Positions 17,352 through 24,600 of a stretch of 50,003 bases of DNA are shown here, piece after piece. The translations under genes were made by a program, and so were the position numbers. Source of the DNA: Acidimicrobiales bacterium (GTDB lineage Bacteria > Actinomycetota > Acidimicrobiia > Acidimicrobiales > Iamiaceae); assembly GCA_020439505.1 (NCBI GenBank), contig JAGQSO010000276.1:1-50003 (forward strand), in the 5' to 3' direction. The notes under the pieces were generated by a model. The model made no database searches. It was not told the DNA's origin and saw only the letters and a list, made by a program, of their open reading frames with translations. How positions within the stretch are numbered: position 1 is the first letter of the stretch; every line of letters begins with the position of its first letter.

Positions 17352-19318
17352 GCAGCCTCGGCTTCTCCGAGGTGGTCGGTCTCGACGTCGCCAAGGAGGC
17401 GTTGCTGCTGGCGGCGGTGGAACCTCGACTCGGTGGCGTGCTGTTGCGGGGCGACAAGGGCTCGGCCAAGACCACGTTGGCCCGCGGTCTGGCCGCGGTG
17501 CTTCCCGGTGACGCACCTTTCGTCGAGCTACCCCTCGGCGCCGGCGAGGACCGGGTACTGGGTGCCCTCGATCTGGCCGACCTGTTGGGGCAGGGGCGAC
17601 CAAGGCTGCGCCCCGGCCTCCTGGCCGACGCCCACGGTGGGGTCCTCTACATCGACGAGATCAACCTGTTGGCCGATCACCTCGTCGACGCCTTGTTGGA
17701 CGTGGCGGTGTCGGGCGTCAACCGGGTGGAGCGCGAAGGCCTGTCCGAGGAACATCCGGCCCGCTTCGTGCTGGTGGCCTCCATGAACCCCGAGGAAGGT
17801 GAGCTTCGCCCTCAGCTGCTCGACCGCTTCGGTCTCACCACCGAGGTCCGGGCCCCGTCGGATGTGGCTCTGCGGGCCGAGGCGGTCCGCCGTCAGCTCG
17901 GTCGCGAGAGCTGCTCGAGCGGTGATGGTGGGCCTGGTTCGATCCCGGCCTCAGAATCCGACGCGGCGTTGCGGACCCGAGTGGGAGCGGCTCGCGCTCT
18001 CACCCCGGTGGTCCCGGGCGACGTGATCGAACTCGCCTGTGCGGTGTCGCTGGGCTCGGGCGCCGAAGGCCTGCGGGCGGACCTCTCCCTGGTGCGGGCC
18101 GCCGGGGCCCGGGCCCGGCTCGACGGCCGTTGCACGGTCACCGCCACCGACGTCGAGGCCGTCGCCTCCCTGGTGCTGGCTCACCGTCGACGGCGGGGTC
18201 CCGCCGACGCCCCCGGCATCGATCAGGCTGAGCTCGACGAGCTGTTCGACGAGCTTCGTCCCAACCCGGCCCCACCGGCGGCCTCACCTCCGGCGCCCTC
18301 CTCGGAGTCGGGAGGATCCCGGCCCGCGCCATCGGGACCCACGGTGGGAGACGAGCCCGCGTCCGACGGCGGTGCGGGTTGCCCGACGGACGGAGACCCC
18401 GGGGGTCGCGATGGCGACGAGCGGGGTGATGGCGGGGGCGGCCAGCCGCAGGCCGAGTCGAGCCCGCCTGCCCCGCTGGCCGGTGACACCCGAACCCTCG
18501 ACACCGCCCTGTCCCTCCATCAGCCGACCCGAAGATCCCACCCCCGGGTTTCCCAGAACGTCGCCGCGGGGCGTTCCGATCGGGCCGCGGGCACCTCGGG
18601 TCGTGTCCTCCGGTCGGTGGAGGCTCGACAGCGACCGGGGCTGCGTCCCGACGGTGCCGCCAGTGCGGTGGCGCTGGCCACTCGACGGGGGGTCGAGGAA
18701 CGAGCGGACGCTGCCCCCCAGCCCACGGACCTCCGCGTCGTGGATCGGGAGATGGCAGGCCGGGCACTGGTGGTGTTCGCGGTGGACACGTCCACCTCGA
18801 TGGGGCGCGACGATCGGCTGGCAGTGGCCAAGGGGGCCGTGCAGCACCTGCTCGGTGACGCCTACCGCCGTCGCTCCCGGGTGGCGTTGATCGCCTTTCA
18901 CCACGACCGAGCCGACGTCGTGCTCCGCCCGACATCGTCCATCGAGGTGGCGATGGCCCGTCTGGGAGACATGCCATCGGGTGGGACCACCCCGGTCGGA
19001 GCGGGACTCGACGCCTGTGGCGCTCTGGTGAAGTCGGCGGCGCGAAGCGGTGACCGGACCGTCGTGGTCGTCCTCACCGATGGCCGGGCCACCGCCGGCG
19101 GTGTCGACCCGTTGGCCGCCGCCACCGAGTCGGCCGGTCGGCTCGCGGCCGCGGTCGACGACCTGGTGATCGTGGACACCGAGTCCGGCTATCCCCGGCT
19201 GGGGCTGGCGGCAACCCTCGCCGATGCCGTCGGGGCCCGGCTGGTCGCCCTCTCGGACCTGGAGGGCTCGGACCCCGGCCGCGAACTGGCCGGAGGCCTG
19301 GGCGGGTTCGGTCGATGA
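17348..19318 (+). CDS. Chelatase AAA+/VWA subunit (ChlI-ChlD fusion), partner of CobN
   Basis: This 656-residue protein joins a ChlI-type AAA+ domain to a ChlD-type von Willebrand A domain. The AAA+ part has Walker A GDKGSAKT (residues 35-42), Walker B GGVLYIDEINLL (about 97-108) and SMNPEEGELRPQLLDRFGL. A Pro/Gly/Ser/Asp-rich linker follows (about 315-390). The VWA domain starts near 470, with the metal-binding DTSTSMG and a later LTDGRAT. It would power cobalt insertion by CobN, as in actinobacteria that use a magnesium-chelatase-like subunit in cobalt chelation. The ATG overlaps the cobN stop by 4 bp and its own stop overlaps cobU. Annotated elsewhere as magnesium chelatase; the context makes cobalt the likely metal. 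Confidence 0.92.
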   Translation: MSSLGFSEVVGLDVAKEALLLAAVEPRLGGVLLRGDKGSAKTTLARGLAAVLPGDAPFVELPLGAGEDRVLGALDLADLLGQGRPRLRPGLLADAHGGVLYIDEINLLADHLVDALLDVAVSGVNRVEREGLSEEHPARFVLVASMNPEEGELRPQLLDRFGLTTEVRAPSDVALRAEAVRRQLGRESCSSGDGGPGSIPASESDAALRTRVGAARALTPVVPGDVIELACAVSLGSGAEGLRADLSLVRAAGARARLDGRCTVTATDVEAVASLVLAHRRRRGPADAPGIDQAELDELFDELRPNPAPPAASPPAPSSESGGSRPAPSGPTVGDEPASDGGAGCPTDGDPGGRDGDERGDGGGGQPQAESSPPAPLAGDTRTLDTALSLHQPTRRSHPRVSQNVAAGRSDRAAGTSGRVLRSVEARQRPGLRPDGAASAVALATRRGVEERADAAPQPTDLRVVDREMAGRALVVFAVDTSTSMGRDDRLAVAKGAVQHLLGDAYRRRSRVALIAFHHDRADVVLRPTSSIEVAMARLGDMPSGGTTPVGAGLDACGALVKSAARSGDRTVVVVLTDGRATAGGVDPLAAATESAGRLAAAVDDLVIVDTESGYPRLGLAATLADAVGARLVALSDLEGSDPGRELAGGLGGFGR

Positions 19319-19830
19319 GCGAGAACGCCCCGGTGATCCTGGTCCTGGGCGGGGTCAGGTCGGGCAAGTCCGCGGTGGCGGAGTCGCTGATCGCCGACCT
19401 CAGCGGAGGAGGTCCGGTTACCTACCTGGCGACGGGTCGCGCCGACCTGGCTGACACCGAGTTCGCCCAGCGGATAGCGGACCACCGCAGTCGTCGCCCC
19501 CGCCATTGGACGACGGTGGAGGTGGACGGCGACCTGGCCGCCGCCGTCGACGGGACGAGCGGCCCGGTGCTCGTGGACTCGGTGACCACCTGGATGAGTG
19601 CTGATCCGACCTTCGAGCCCGACGTCGCCGCACTGGTGGCCGCGCTGGCCCGTCGCCGGGAACCGGTGGTGCTGGTCTCCGATGAGGTTGGGTTCGGTGG
19701 CTATCCCGCCACCGACATCGGTGGGAGGTTCGCCGACGCCCTCGGTCGTTGCAACCAGGACCTCGCCGATGGGGCGGACCGGGTGCTGCTGGTGGTTGCC
19801 GGGCGGACGTTGGAACTGCCGCCCCGATGA
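19315..19830 (+). CDS. cobU: Adenosylcobinamide kinase / adenosylcobinamide-phosphate guanylyltransferase
   Basis: CobU (CobP) phosphorylates adenosylcobinamide and then transfers GMP to it. The 171-residue protein has the P-loop VLGGVRSGKSAVAESL near its start, TYLATGRA, IADHRSRRPRHWTTVE with the histidine segment used for guanylylation, LVDSVTTW and LVSDEVGFGGYP. The length is slightly below the usual 175-190. The ATG overlaps the stop of the chelatase subunit and the stop overlaps cobS, so translation from cobN to cobT is probably coupled throughout. Confidence 0.94.
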   Translation: MSENAPVILVLGGVRSGKSAVAESLIADLSGGGPVTYLATGRADLADTEFAQRIADHRSRRPRHWTTVEVDGDLAAAVDGTSGPVLVDSVTTWMSADPTFEPDVAALVAALARRREPVVLVSDEVGFGGYPATDIGGRFADALGRCNQDLADGADRVLLVVAGRTLELPPR

Positions 19831-20558
19831 TCTCGGCCCTGGCGCTGCTCAGTTGTCTGGGAAGGGGGCGAGAACCCCAGGCCTCCGCCGTTCGCTGGTT
19901 TGGTCCTGTCGGTGCGGTGATCGGGCTGGTCCTGGCGGGAGCGTGGTGGGTGGCGGCTGAGCTGTGGCCACCGACGCTGGCGGCGGCGGTGGTGGTTGCG
20001 ATCGACGCCGCGCTGACCGGCATGTTGCATCTCGACGGCCTCGCCGACTGCGGCGACGGTCTGGTGGCTCCGATGGAACGGGCCCGACGGCTAGAGGTGA
20101 TGCGGGATCCGTCGGTGGGGGCCTTCGGGATGGTGACGGTGGTACTGGACGTCCTCCTCAGCGTTACCGCTCTGGCCGCCGTCGACTTTCGCTGGTGGCT
20201 GTTGCCGGGGGTGTGGGCGGCGTCGCGTTCGGTCGCCGCGCTGGTCATGGTGAGAGTGCCCTACGCCCGCCCCGAGGGGTTGGTCAGCGCGTTCCGTCCG
20301 GAGAGCGGCGACCGGCCCGCGGTCGCCGCCGCCGTGGGTTCGCTCCTGATCGTGGGGACCGTCGCCTACCGGTCGGAGGGGCCGGCCGGGCTGGTCACCC
20401 TCGCAGTGGCGCTGGTGGGCGCGGCCGGCACCATCACCCTCGCCTACCGGCGGCTCGGTGGATACACCGGCGATGTCCTCGGCGCAGTGATCGTCGTCTC
20501 CCAGGTGGCCGCGCTCATGGCTGCCGCTGCCCTCCATCCGACCCTAGGAGCCCCATGA
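19827..20558 (+). CDS. cobS: Adenosylcobinamide-GDP ribazoletransferase (cobalamin synthase)
   Basis: CobS is a membrane enzyme that joins adenosylcobinamide-GDP to alpha-ribazole (phosphate). The 243-residue product contains the diagnostic HLDGLADCGDGL followed by RRLEVMRDPSVGAFGMV, and five or six hydrophobic membrane segments. The ATG at 19827 overlaps the cobU stop; the 26 codons upstream in frame belong to cobU. The N-terminus (ISALALLSCLGR) is shorter than in many CobS proteins, which usually begin with a longer segment ending in RIP or LP. The stop overlaps the next start by 4 bp. Confidence 0.93.
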   Translation: MISALALLSCLGRGREPQASAVRWFGPVGAVIGLVLAGAWWVAAELWPPTLAAAVVVAIDAALTGMLHLDGLADCGDGLVAPMERARRLEVMRDPSVGAFGMVTVVLDVLLSVTALAAVDFRWWLLPGVWAASRSVAALVMVRVPYARPEGLVSAFRPESGDRPAVAAAVGSLLIVGTVAYRSEGPAGLVTLAVALVGAAGTITLAYRRLGGYTGDVLGAVIVVSQVAALMAAAALHPTLGAP

Positions 20559-22072
20559 CCCCGCTCATCCCCGCCTACCTCGACCTGATCGTCTTCGACA
20601 TCGGCGGCACCCTGGTCCACGAGGGGCCCCCGACCGCCGCGGTCGCCGATCTGGTGGCCCGCCCCATCGGCGATGCGGTCGCGGAGCTTGCAACCCTGGC
20701 CGCCCAGGTGAAGCTGGCTGCGGCCACCGACACCGCGGTGATGACCGAGACCCAGGTGCGCGAGTTGTTGGAGCCGGTCGGCCTCGCCTCGCTGCTGCCG
20801 GTCGTCGTGACCTCGGTCGATGCCGGAGCGGCCAAGCCCGATCCGGCATCGCTGCGTCTGGCCATGGAGCGCTCGAAGGTCGACGACGTGTCCCGCGTCC
20901 TGTTCGTCGGCAACACGGAACGTGACGCCGGGGCGGCGGCTGCCGTCGGCTGCCACTACGCCATGGTCGACGGCACCGGCGAGAACGGTCCTGGTGGTGT
21001 CGTGGACCAGTGGTTGGCGGAGCGGGTGGGGGTCGCGTTCCGCGGGGCCGCCGCGTCGGTCGTCGAACCCGACGAGACAACCCGGGAGGAGGCCCGGGCC
21101 CGCCATGACCAGCTGACCAAACCCCAGGGCTCGTTGGGTCGGCTCGAACAACTCGGCGTCGACCTGGCGGCCATGACCGGCGACGTACGGCCACCCGACC
21201 CGTTCCCGGCCTGTGTGGCCGTGTTCGCCGGTGACCACGGGGTACTCGAGGCCGGGGTGTCCCCCTGGCCCCAGGAGGTAACCACCGCCATGGTCGCCAC
21301 CTTCGCCAACGGATCGGCGGCGGTGAACGCCATCGCCGGATCCGCCGGAATCGACGTCGTGGTGGTCGACGTCGGTGTGGCCCTGGAACCGGTGGAACAC
21401 CCCCGGGTGTGGAACCGCCGGGTGGCGGCGGGCACCGCCGATCTGTCCCGAGGCCCGGCCATGACCCGGACCCAGGCCCTGGCCGCCCTCGATGTAGGGG
21501 TGTCCACCGCCACCCGACTGGTGGAGGCCGGCAACCGGTGCCTGATCGGCGGGGACATGGGGATCGGGAACACCACCCCCTCGGCGGCGCTGATCACCGC
21601 CCTGACCGGGGGTGACGCCCGGGTGCTCACCGGGAGGGGTACCGGCATCGACGACGCCACGCTTTCGCTCAAGGCCGGGATCGTCGCCGACGCGGTCGGA
21701 CGGGTCGACGGACTGGAACCCCTCGACGTGCTGGCAGAGATCGGGGGCCTGGAGGTCGCGGCGCTGGCCGGCTTCCTGATCGGAGGAGCCGCCGGGCGGG
21801 TCCCGGTGATCGTGGACGGTGTCATCGCGCTGGCCGCGGCCACCGTTGCCGATGCCCTGTGCCCGCAGGCCCGGGCCTGGTGGATCGCCGGGCACCGCTC
21901 CACCGAACCGGCGGCATCGGCCGCGCTCGAACACCTCGGGCTGGACCCGGTTCTAGACCTGGAGCTCCGCCTGGGGGAGGGCACCGGGGCCGCGCTCGCC
22001 TACCCGGTCGTGAGAGCGGCGGCAACCGTCCTGCGAGAGATGGCAACGATGGCCGAGATCGGAATCGCCTGA
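20555..22072 (+). CDS. cobT: HAD-like domain fused to nicotinate-nucleotide-dimethylbenzimidazole phosphoribosyltransferase
   Basis: Residues about 165-505 are CobT, which makes alpha-ribazole phosphate from nicotinate mononucleotide and a lower-ligand base: DQLTKPQGSLGRLEQL, FAGDHGV, IGGDMGIGNTTPSAAL, and the catalytic-glutamate segment LGEGTGAAL. Residues 1-160 are a HAD-like phosphatase domain: nucleophile D15 in VFDIGGTL, T58, K94 in AAKPDP and D124 in VGNTERDAGAA. The usual second aspartate of motif I is glycine (G17) and the motif IV GD is GN. This domain may be the otherwise unseen alpha-ribazole-5'-phosphatase, or a degenerate regulatory domain. The 505-residue length and the unbroken frame support a genuine fusion. 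It is the last gene of the riboswitch operon. Confidence 0.92.
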   Translation: MTPLIPAYLDLIVFDIGGTLVHEGPPTAAVADLVARPIGDAVAELATLAAQVKLAAATDTAVMTETQVRELLEPVGLASLLPVVVTSVDAGAAKPDPASLRLAMERSKVDDVSRVLFVGNTERDAGAAAAVGCHYAMVDGTGENGPGGVVDQWLAERVGVAFRGAAASVVEPDETTREEARARHDQLTKPQGSLGRLEQLGVDLAAMTGDVRPPDPFPACVAVFAGDHGVLEAGVSPWPQEVTTAMVATFANGSAAVNAIAGSAGIDVVVVDVGVALEPVEHPRVWNRRVAAGTADLSRGPAMTRTQALAALDVGVSTATRLVEAGNRCLIGGDMGIGNTTPSAALITALTGGDARVLTGRGTGIDDATLSLKAGIVADAVGRVDGLEPLDVLAEIGGLEVAALAGFLIGGAAGRVPVIVDGVIALAAATVADALCPQARAWWIAGHRSTEPAASAALEHLGLDPVLDLELRLGEGTGAALAYPVVRAAATVLREMATMAEIGIA

Positions 22073-22123
22073 CTAAGGAGGCGAGCAGATGGGCGAGCCG
22101 ACCCATAAGTACGGCATGGCTAA

Positions 22124-22142
22124 ACCGAGGCGAAGCCTCGGT
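22124..22142 (+). terminator. Hairpin after cobT
   Basis: ACCGAGGC (22124-22131) and GCCTCGGT (22135-22142) form a perfect 8-bp stem with a GAA triloop, 51 bp past the cobT stop. No run of T follows, so it may be a Rho-assisted terminator or a 3'-end stabiliser of the long cobQ-cobT transcript. Confidence 0.5.
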
Positions 22143-22255
22143 CTGATTACCCTCGCAGCAACGACGGCTGGACCGATCTGCTAGGTCCCTAAGCTAGGTA
22201 GGGCCCCGGCGACGATCCATTGGCTAACAACCGTGATTGGCGTATCGTCGGCGAC

Positions 22256-22330
22256 GGGAAAGGTCCGAAGGGGATGGACCTGTGATTTCCCTCGACTCGT
22301 CAACTGCCGCAGCGCGGCACAGGGAAAGGA
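22256..22330 (+). promoter_or_regulatory. Structured leader with possible Shine-Dalgarno switching
   Basis: GGGAAA (22256-22261) plus GGTCC (22262-22266) can pair with GGACC (22276-22280) and TTTCCC (22286-22291), a nested hairpin with a 5-nt bulge. The same TTTCCCT (22286-22292) can instead pair with AGGGAAA (22321-22327), which overlaps the Shine-Dalgarno AAAGGA just before the ATG at 22339. Two exclusive foldings would expose or hide the ribosome binding site. No known riboswitch class was recognised; function is inference. Confidence 0.35.
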
Positions 22331-22338
22331 ATTCGCTG

Positions 22339-23157
22339 ATGTTGAGGTCTCTTCGTGCTGTCGGTTGTGTCCTGGCGGTGTTCGCCGCGTCGGTGCTGGT
22401 GTCGGGGGGAGTCGCTTCCGCTGCTCCGATGGACCCGCCCGGCGTATTCACGTGTCGGGGGGGCGACTTCGATTCCAACGAGCTCGCGGTGGTCCCGTCG
22501 GGTACCTACAACCAGCTTCGGATCGCGGGCGCGTGCCGGCCGGCCCCCGGAGCGGTGATTCGAGTCCGGGGCAGTTTGTTCGTGACCCCTGGTTCCGCGT
22601 TTGATGCCCAGAGTGCTCCGTCGACCATCACGGTTTTCGGAAACGTCAATGCTGCTGCCGGGTCGATCCTCGGCTTGGGTTGTCAGCCGCCGTCGATGAC
22701 CGGTAACTCCGCCCATGAGTGCGTGGAGGATCCAGGCGGGCATTCGACCATCTCGGTCATGGGAAGCGTGAACGCCACCGATGTCAACACCTTGTTGCTC
22801 AACGGGGTCTCGGTGCGCCGGAACGTGAACGTCTCTGGCGGCGGTGGGTTCATCCCGTGGTCGATAAAGAACAACATCATCGGTGGGAACCTCAACGTCT
22901 CGGGCGTGACGACGAACTGGTTCGGTGCGATGTTCAACACCGTCGGCGGCGACGTGAATCTCTTCAACATCACATCTCTGGAGTTCGACCATCCCGGTGG
23001 TCCGGTCTATGTGGTTCGTAACACCGTCGGGCGGAATCTGACCTGTGTCGGGCTGGTCCCCGGTGTCTCGGGAGGGTTCAGGCCAGGCCCGGCCAACGAG
23101 GTTGGCCTGCACACGTTCGGTCAGTGTGTCGGGCTGACCGGCGGCGGGATTTCCTAG
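22339..23157 (+). CDS. Secreted beta-helix-like protein of unknown function
   Basis: The 272-residue protein begins with a clear signal peptide: LRSLRAVGC, a hydrophobic stretch LAVFAASVLVSGG and a likely cleavage after VASAA near residue 29. The mature part has repeated short strands, with a recurring N-x-[IV]-[IV]-G-G/R-[ND]-x-[NT]-[VLC] pattern (NIIGGNLNVSG, NTVGGDVNLFN, NTVGRNLTCVG), suggesting a right-handed beta-helix like polymer-forming surface proteins. Five cysteines in the mature region could form disulfides outside the cell. The ATG at 22339 is chosen for the signal peptide and the AAAGGA 9 bp upstream. I do not recognise a named family; no neighbouring gene suggests a role. Confidence 0.75.
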   Translation: MLRSLRAVGCVLAVFAASVLVSGGVASAAPMDPPGVFTCRGGDFDSNELAVVPSGTYNQLRIAGACRPAPGAVIRVRGSLFVTPGSAFDAQSAPSTITVFGNVNAAAGSILGLGCQPPSMTGNSAHECVEDPGGHSTISVMGSVNATDVNTLLLNGVSVRRNVNVSGGGGFIPWSIKNNIIGGNLNVSGVTTNWFGAMFNTVGGDVNLFNITSLEFDHPGGPVYVVRNTVGRNLTCVGLVPGVSGGFRPGPANEVGLHTFGQCVGLTGGGIS

Positions 23158-23190
23158 GCACTTGGCCTTGGCTCTCGATCGGGACGTTTG

Positions 23191-23206
23191 ATACCCAATG
23201 GGGTAT
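23191..23206. promoter_or_regulatory. CsoR/CstR-like operator upstream of thioredoxin
   Basis: ATACCC (23191-23196) and GGGTAT (23201-23206) are perfect inverted repeats with a 4-bp spacer, matching the TACCC-N4-GGGTA pattern known for the CsoR/CstR (DUF156) repressor family. It lies about 55 bp before the GTG of the thioredoxin gene, where it could cover the promoter. No CsoR gene is in the window. Confidence 0.55.
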
Positions 23207-23261
23207 CGGTAGGGTGGGTTGGTTCCCGCGTTTACCCCCGATCGAGAGCAGAGGCTGTGCT

Positions 23262-23609
23262 GTGACCGTCAACCTGACCGCCGAAACCTTCCAGCAGACC
23301 GTGGAGGGGGAGGGGATCGTCCTCGTCGACTGGTGGGCCTCGTGGTGTGGCCCGTGCCTGGCGTTCGCCCCGGTGTTCGAGTCGGTGGCAGCCCGCAACC
23401 CCGACATCACCTTCGCCAAGGTCGACACCGAGGCGGAGAACGAACTGGCCGGTGCCGCTGGAATCCAGTCGATCCCGACGATCATGGCGTTCCGTGACGG
23501 CGTCTTGGTGTTCCGCCAGTCCGGTGCGCTGCCCGAAGCGGCCTTGGACGATCTCATCGCCCAGGTCCGCGCCCTGGACATGGACGAGGTGCGGGCGTCG
23601 GTCGGCTAG
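23262..23609 (+). CDS. Thioredoxin
   Basis: A 115-residue thioredoxin with the active site WASWCGPC (C29 and C32), VDTEAENELAGAAGIQSIPTI containing the cis-proline, and FRDGVLVFRQSGALP. It reduces protein disulfides in the cytoplasm; no signal peptide is present. The GTG at 23262 is chosen because the family N-terminus begins there; 46 extra codons upstream would overlap the preceding secreted-protein gene and cross the operator-like palindrome. The final residues (DMDEVRASVG) extend slightly past the usual end. The CsoR/CstR-like site upstream suggests induction by copper or by reactive sulfur species, which is inference. Confidence 0.93.
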   Translation: MTVNLTAETFQQTVEGEGIVLVDWWASWCGPCLAFAPVFESVAARNPDITFAKVDTEAENELAGAAGIQSIPTIMAFRDGVLVFRQSGALPEAALDDLIAQVRALDMDEVRASVG

Positions 23610-23712
23610 TCCGCTCGGCGTCCTGGTTCTCGTAGGCCCTCTGGGTTGCCAGCGGCAGGCGCCTCCGGAGTGGTCCCGGTAGTTGGGCGATTACCCGAGG
23701 GTCGATCGTCAA

Positions 23713-23727
23713 CCCCCTTTCGGGGGG
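23713..23727. terminator. Short GC hairpin after thioredoxin
   Basis: CCCCC (23713-23717) and GGGGG(G) (23722-23727) flank a TTTC loop about 100 bp past the thioredoxin stop. The stem is short and no T run follows on either strand, so termination is only a possibility. Confidence 0.3.
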
Positions 23728-23794
23728 AGTGGGGGTGTCATCGTTCACGTCGGGTGATTAGTATGGCTGGGGACTAGAAATAATCGATCTGGGA

Positions 23795-24193
23795 GTGCCC
23801 GTGGGGACCACAGCCAGTGCCGCAGATGTCGAGGTGAGGCGGGTCTATGAGCCGCCCGAGCCGGGTCGGGAACGGGTCTTGGTGGACCGTCTGTGGCCCC
23901 GGGGGATCTCCAAGGAGAAGGCCGCGCTGGACCGTTGGGACCGCGATGTTGCCCCCAGCACCGACCTTCGCCGTTGGTATGGCCACCAGCCCGACCTGTT
24001 CGACGAGTTCAGCCGGCGCTACCGGTCCGAGCTCCAGGTCGACCCGGCCCTCAGCGTCCTGCGGGTACTGGTATCGGAGGCCACGGGCCACGCGGTCGAC
24101 CTGGTGACCGCCACCCACGACGTCGAGCACTCCGGGGCCCGGGTGCTGCGGGAGGTCATCGTGGACCGGGTCGGTGCCGAGGCATCGAGTTGA
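23795..24193 (+). CDS. DUF488 family protein
   Basis: A 132-residue protein of the DUF488 family: VRRVYEPPEPGRERVLVDRLWPRGISKEKAAL is split here by family landmarks VLVDRLWPRG and WDRDVAPS, then LRRWYGHQPDLFDEF, RRYRSEL and a C-terminal LVTATHD. Such proteins are common in bacteria; their biochemical role is not established. The GTG at 23795 has a GGGAG just upstream; another GTG two codons later is possible. The stop overlaps the TTG start of the ferredoxin gene, so the two are probably translated together. Confidence 0.88.
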   Translation: MPVGTTASAADVEVRRVYEPPEPGRERVLVDRLWPRGISKEKAALDRWDRDVAPSTDLRRWYGHQPDLFDEFSRRYRSELQVDPALSVLRVLVSEATGHAVDLVTATHDVEHSGARVLREVIVDRVGAEASS

Positions 24194-24516
24194 GCGCCCG
24201 TCGACCCGATGGGGTCACCGAGTCGTTGTTGGTGAAGGCCCACCCGGCACTCTGTGAAGGCTGGGGTCTGTGCCACAAGTACGCAGCGGACGTATACCCC
24301 CTCGATGACGAGGGCTACATCGACATCCACATGCTCGAGGTACCACCCGAGCGGGCGGTGGACGCGTGGATGGCCGCCCGTGCCTGTCCCAGCGGGGTGA
24401 TCACCGTCGTCAAGCTCATCCGGCGGGACGATGACGGCAACATCGTCGAGGAGAGCGATGCCGATCAGCCCACGCTCGACAACGGGCTGAGCGTGATGGC
24501 GGTGACCATCACCTGA
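24190..24516 (+). CDS. 3Fe-4S-type ferredoxin
   Basis: A 108-residue acidic ferredoxin. Cluster ligands are C22 and C28 in ALCEGWGLCHKYA and C66 in ARACPSG, the three-cysteine pattern of single-cluster 3Fe-4S ferredoxins that commonly donate electrons to cytochromes P450. The position often held by histidine or cysteine in the first motif is tryptophan here (W25). The TTG at 24190 overlaps the DUF488 stop (TTGA); no ATG or GTG gives a better start before the conserved VKAHPALC. The C-terminal 30 residues (DDDGNIVEES and onward) are an acidic tail. No P450 gene is in the window. Confidence 0.82.
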   Translation: MSARRPDGVTESLLVKAHPALCEGWGLCHKYAADVYPLDDEGYIDIHMLEVPPERAVDAWMAARACPSGVITVVKLIRRDDDGNIVEESDADQPTLDNGLSVMAVTIT

Positions 24517-24555
24517 CTTGTGGGGTTGGGTACTTGCATCGTGGTGGCTGATCCC

Positions 24556-24585
24556 CTAGAAACAAACCAACAGGTCGGTTTCTAG
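24556..24585. promoter_or_regulatory. TetR-type operator before the tetR gene
   Basis: AAACCAAC (24564-24571) and GTCGGTTT (24574-24581) form an 18-bp palindrome with one mismatch, a usual shape for TetR-family operators. A second dyad, CTAGAAAC (24556-24563) with GTTTCTAG (24578-24585), overlaps it with a centre 2 bp to the left. The site ends 15 bp before the tetR ATG, consistent with self-repression. Confidence 0.65.
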
Positions 24586-24600
24586 GCCGGTTCTCTCCCG

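Noticed and set aside
20444..21934. Long minus-strand frame across cobS and cobT
   Set aside because: His/Gly/Arg-rich shadow of the real plus-strand genes.
22187..22203. CCCTA-N7-TAGGG resembling the cobO-cobG palindrome core
   Set aside because: Only 5-bp arms in the opposite orientation, with no extension; likely chance.
22300..22330. CACAGGGAAA resembling part of a c-di-GMP-I riboswitch
   Set aside because: The other conserved blocks of that riboswitch are missing.
23554..23748. Small minus-strand frame after thioredoxin
   Set aside because: Its middle looks somewhat protein-like, but it overlaps the thioredoxin gene and contains a hairpin; no recognisable family.
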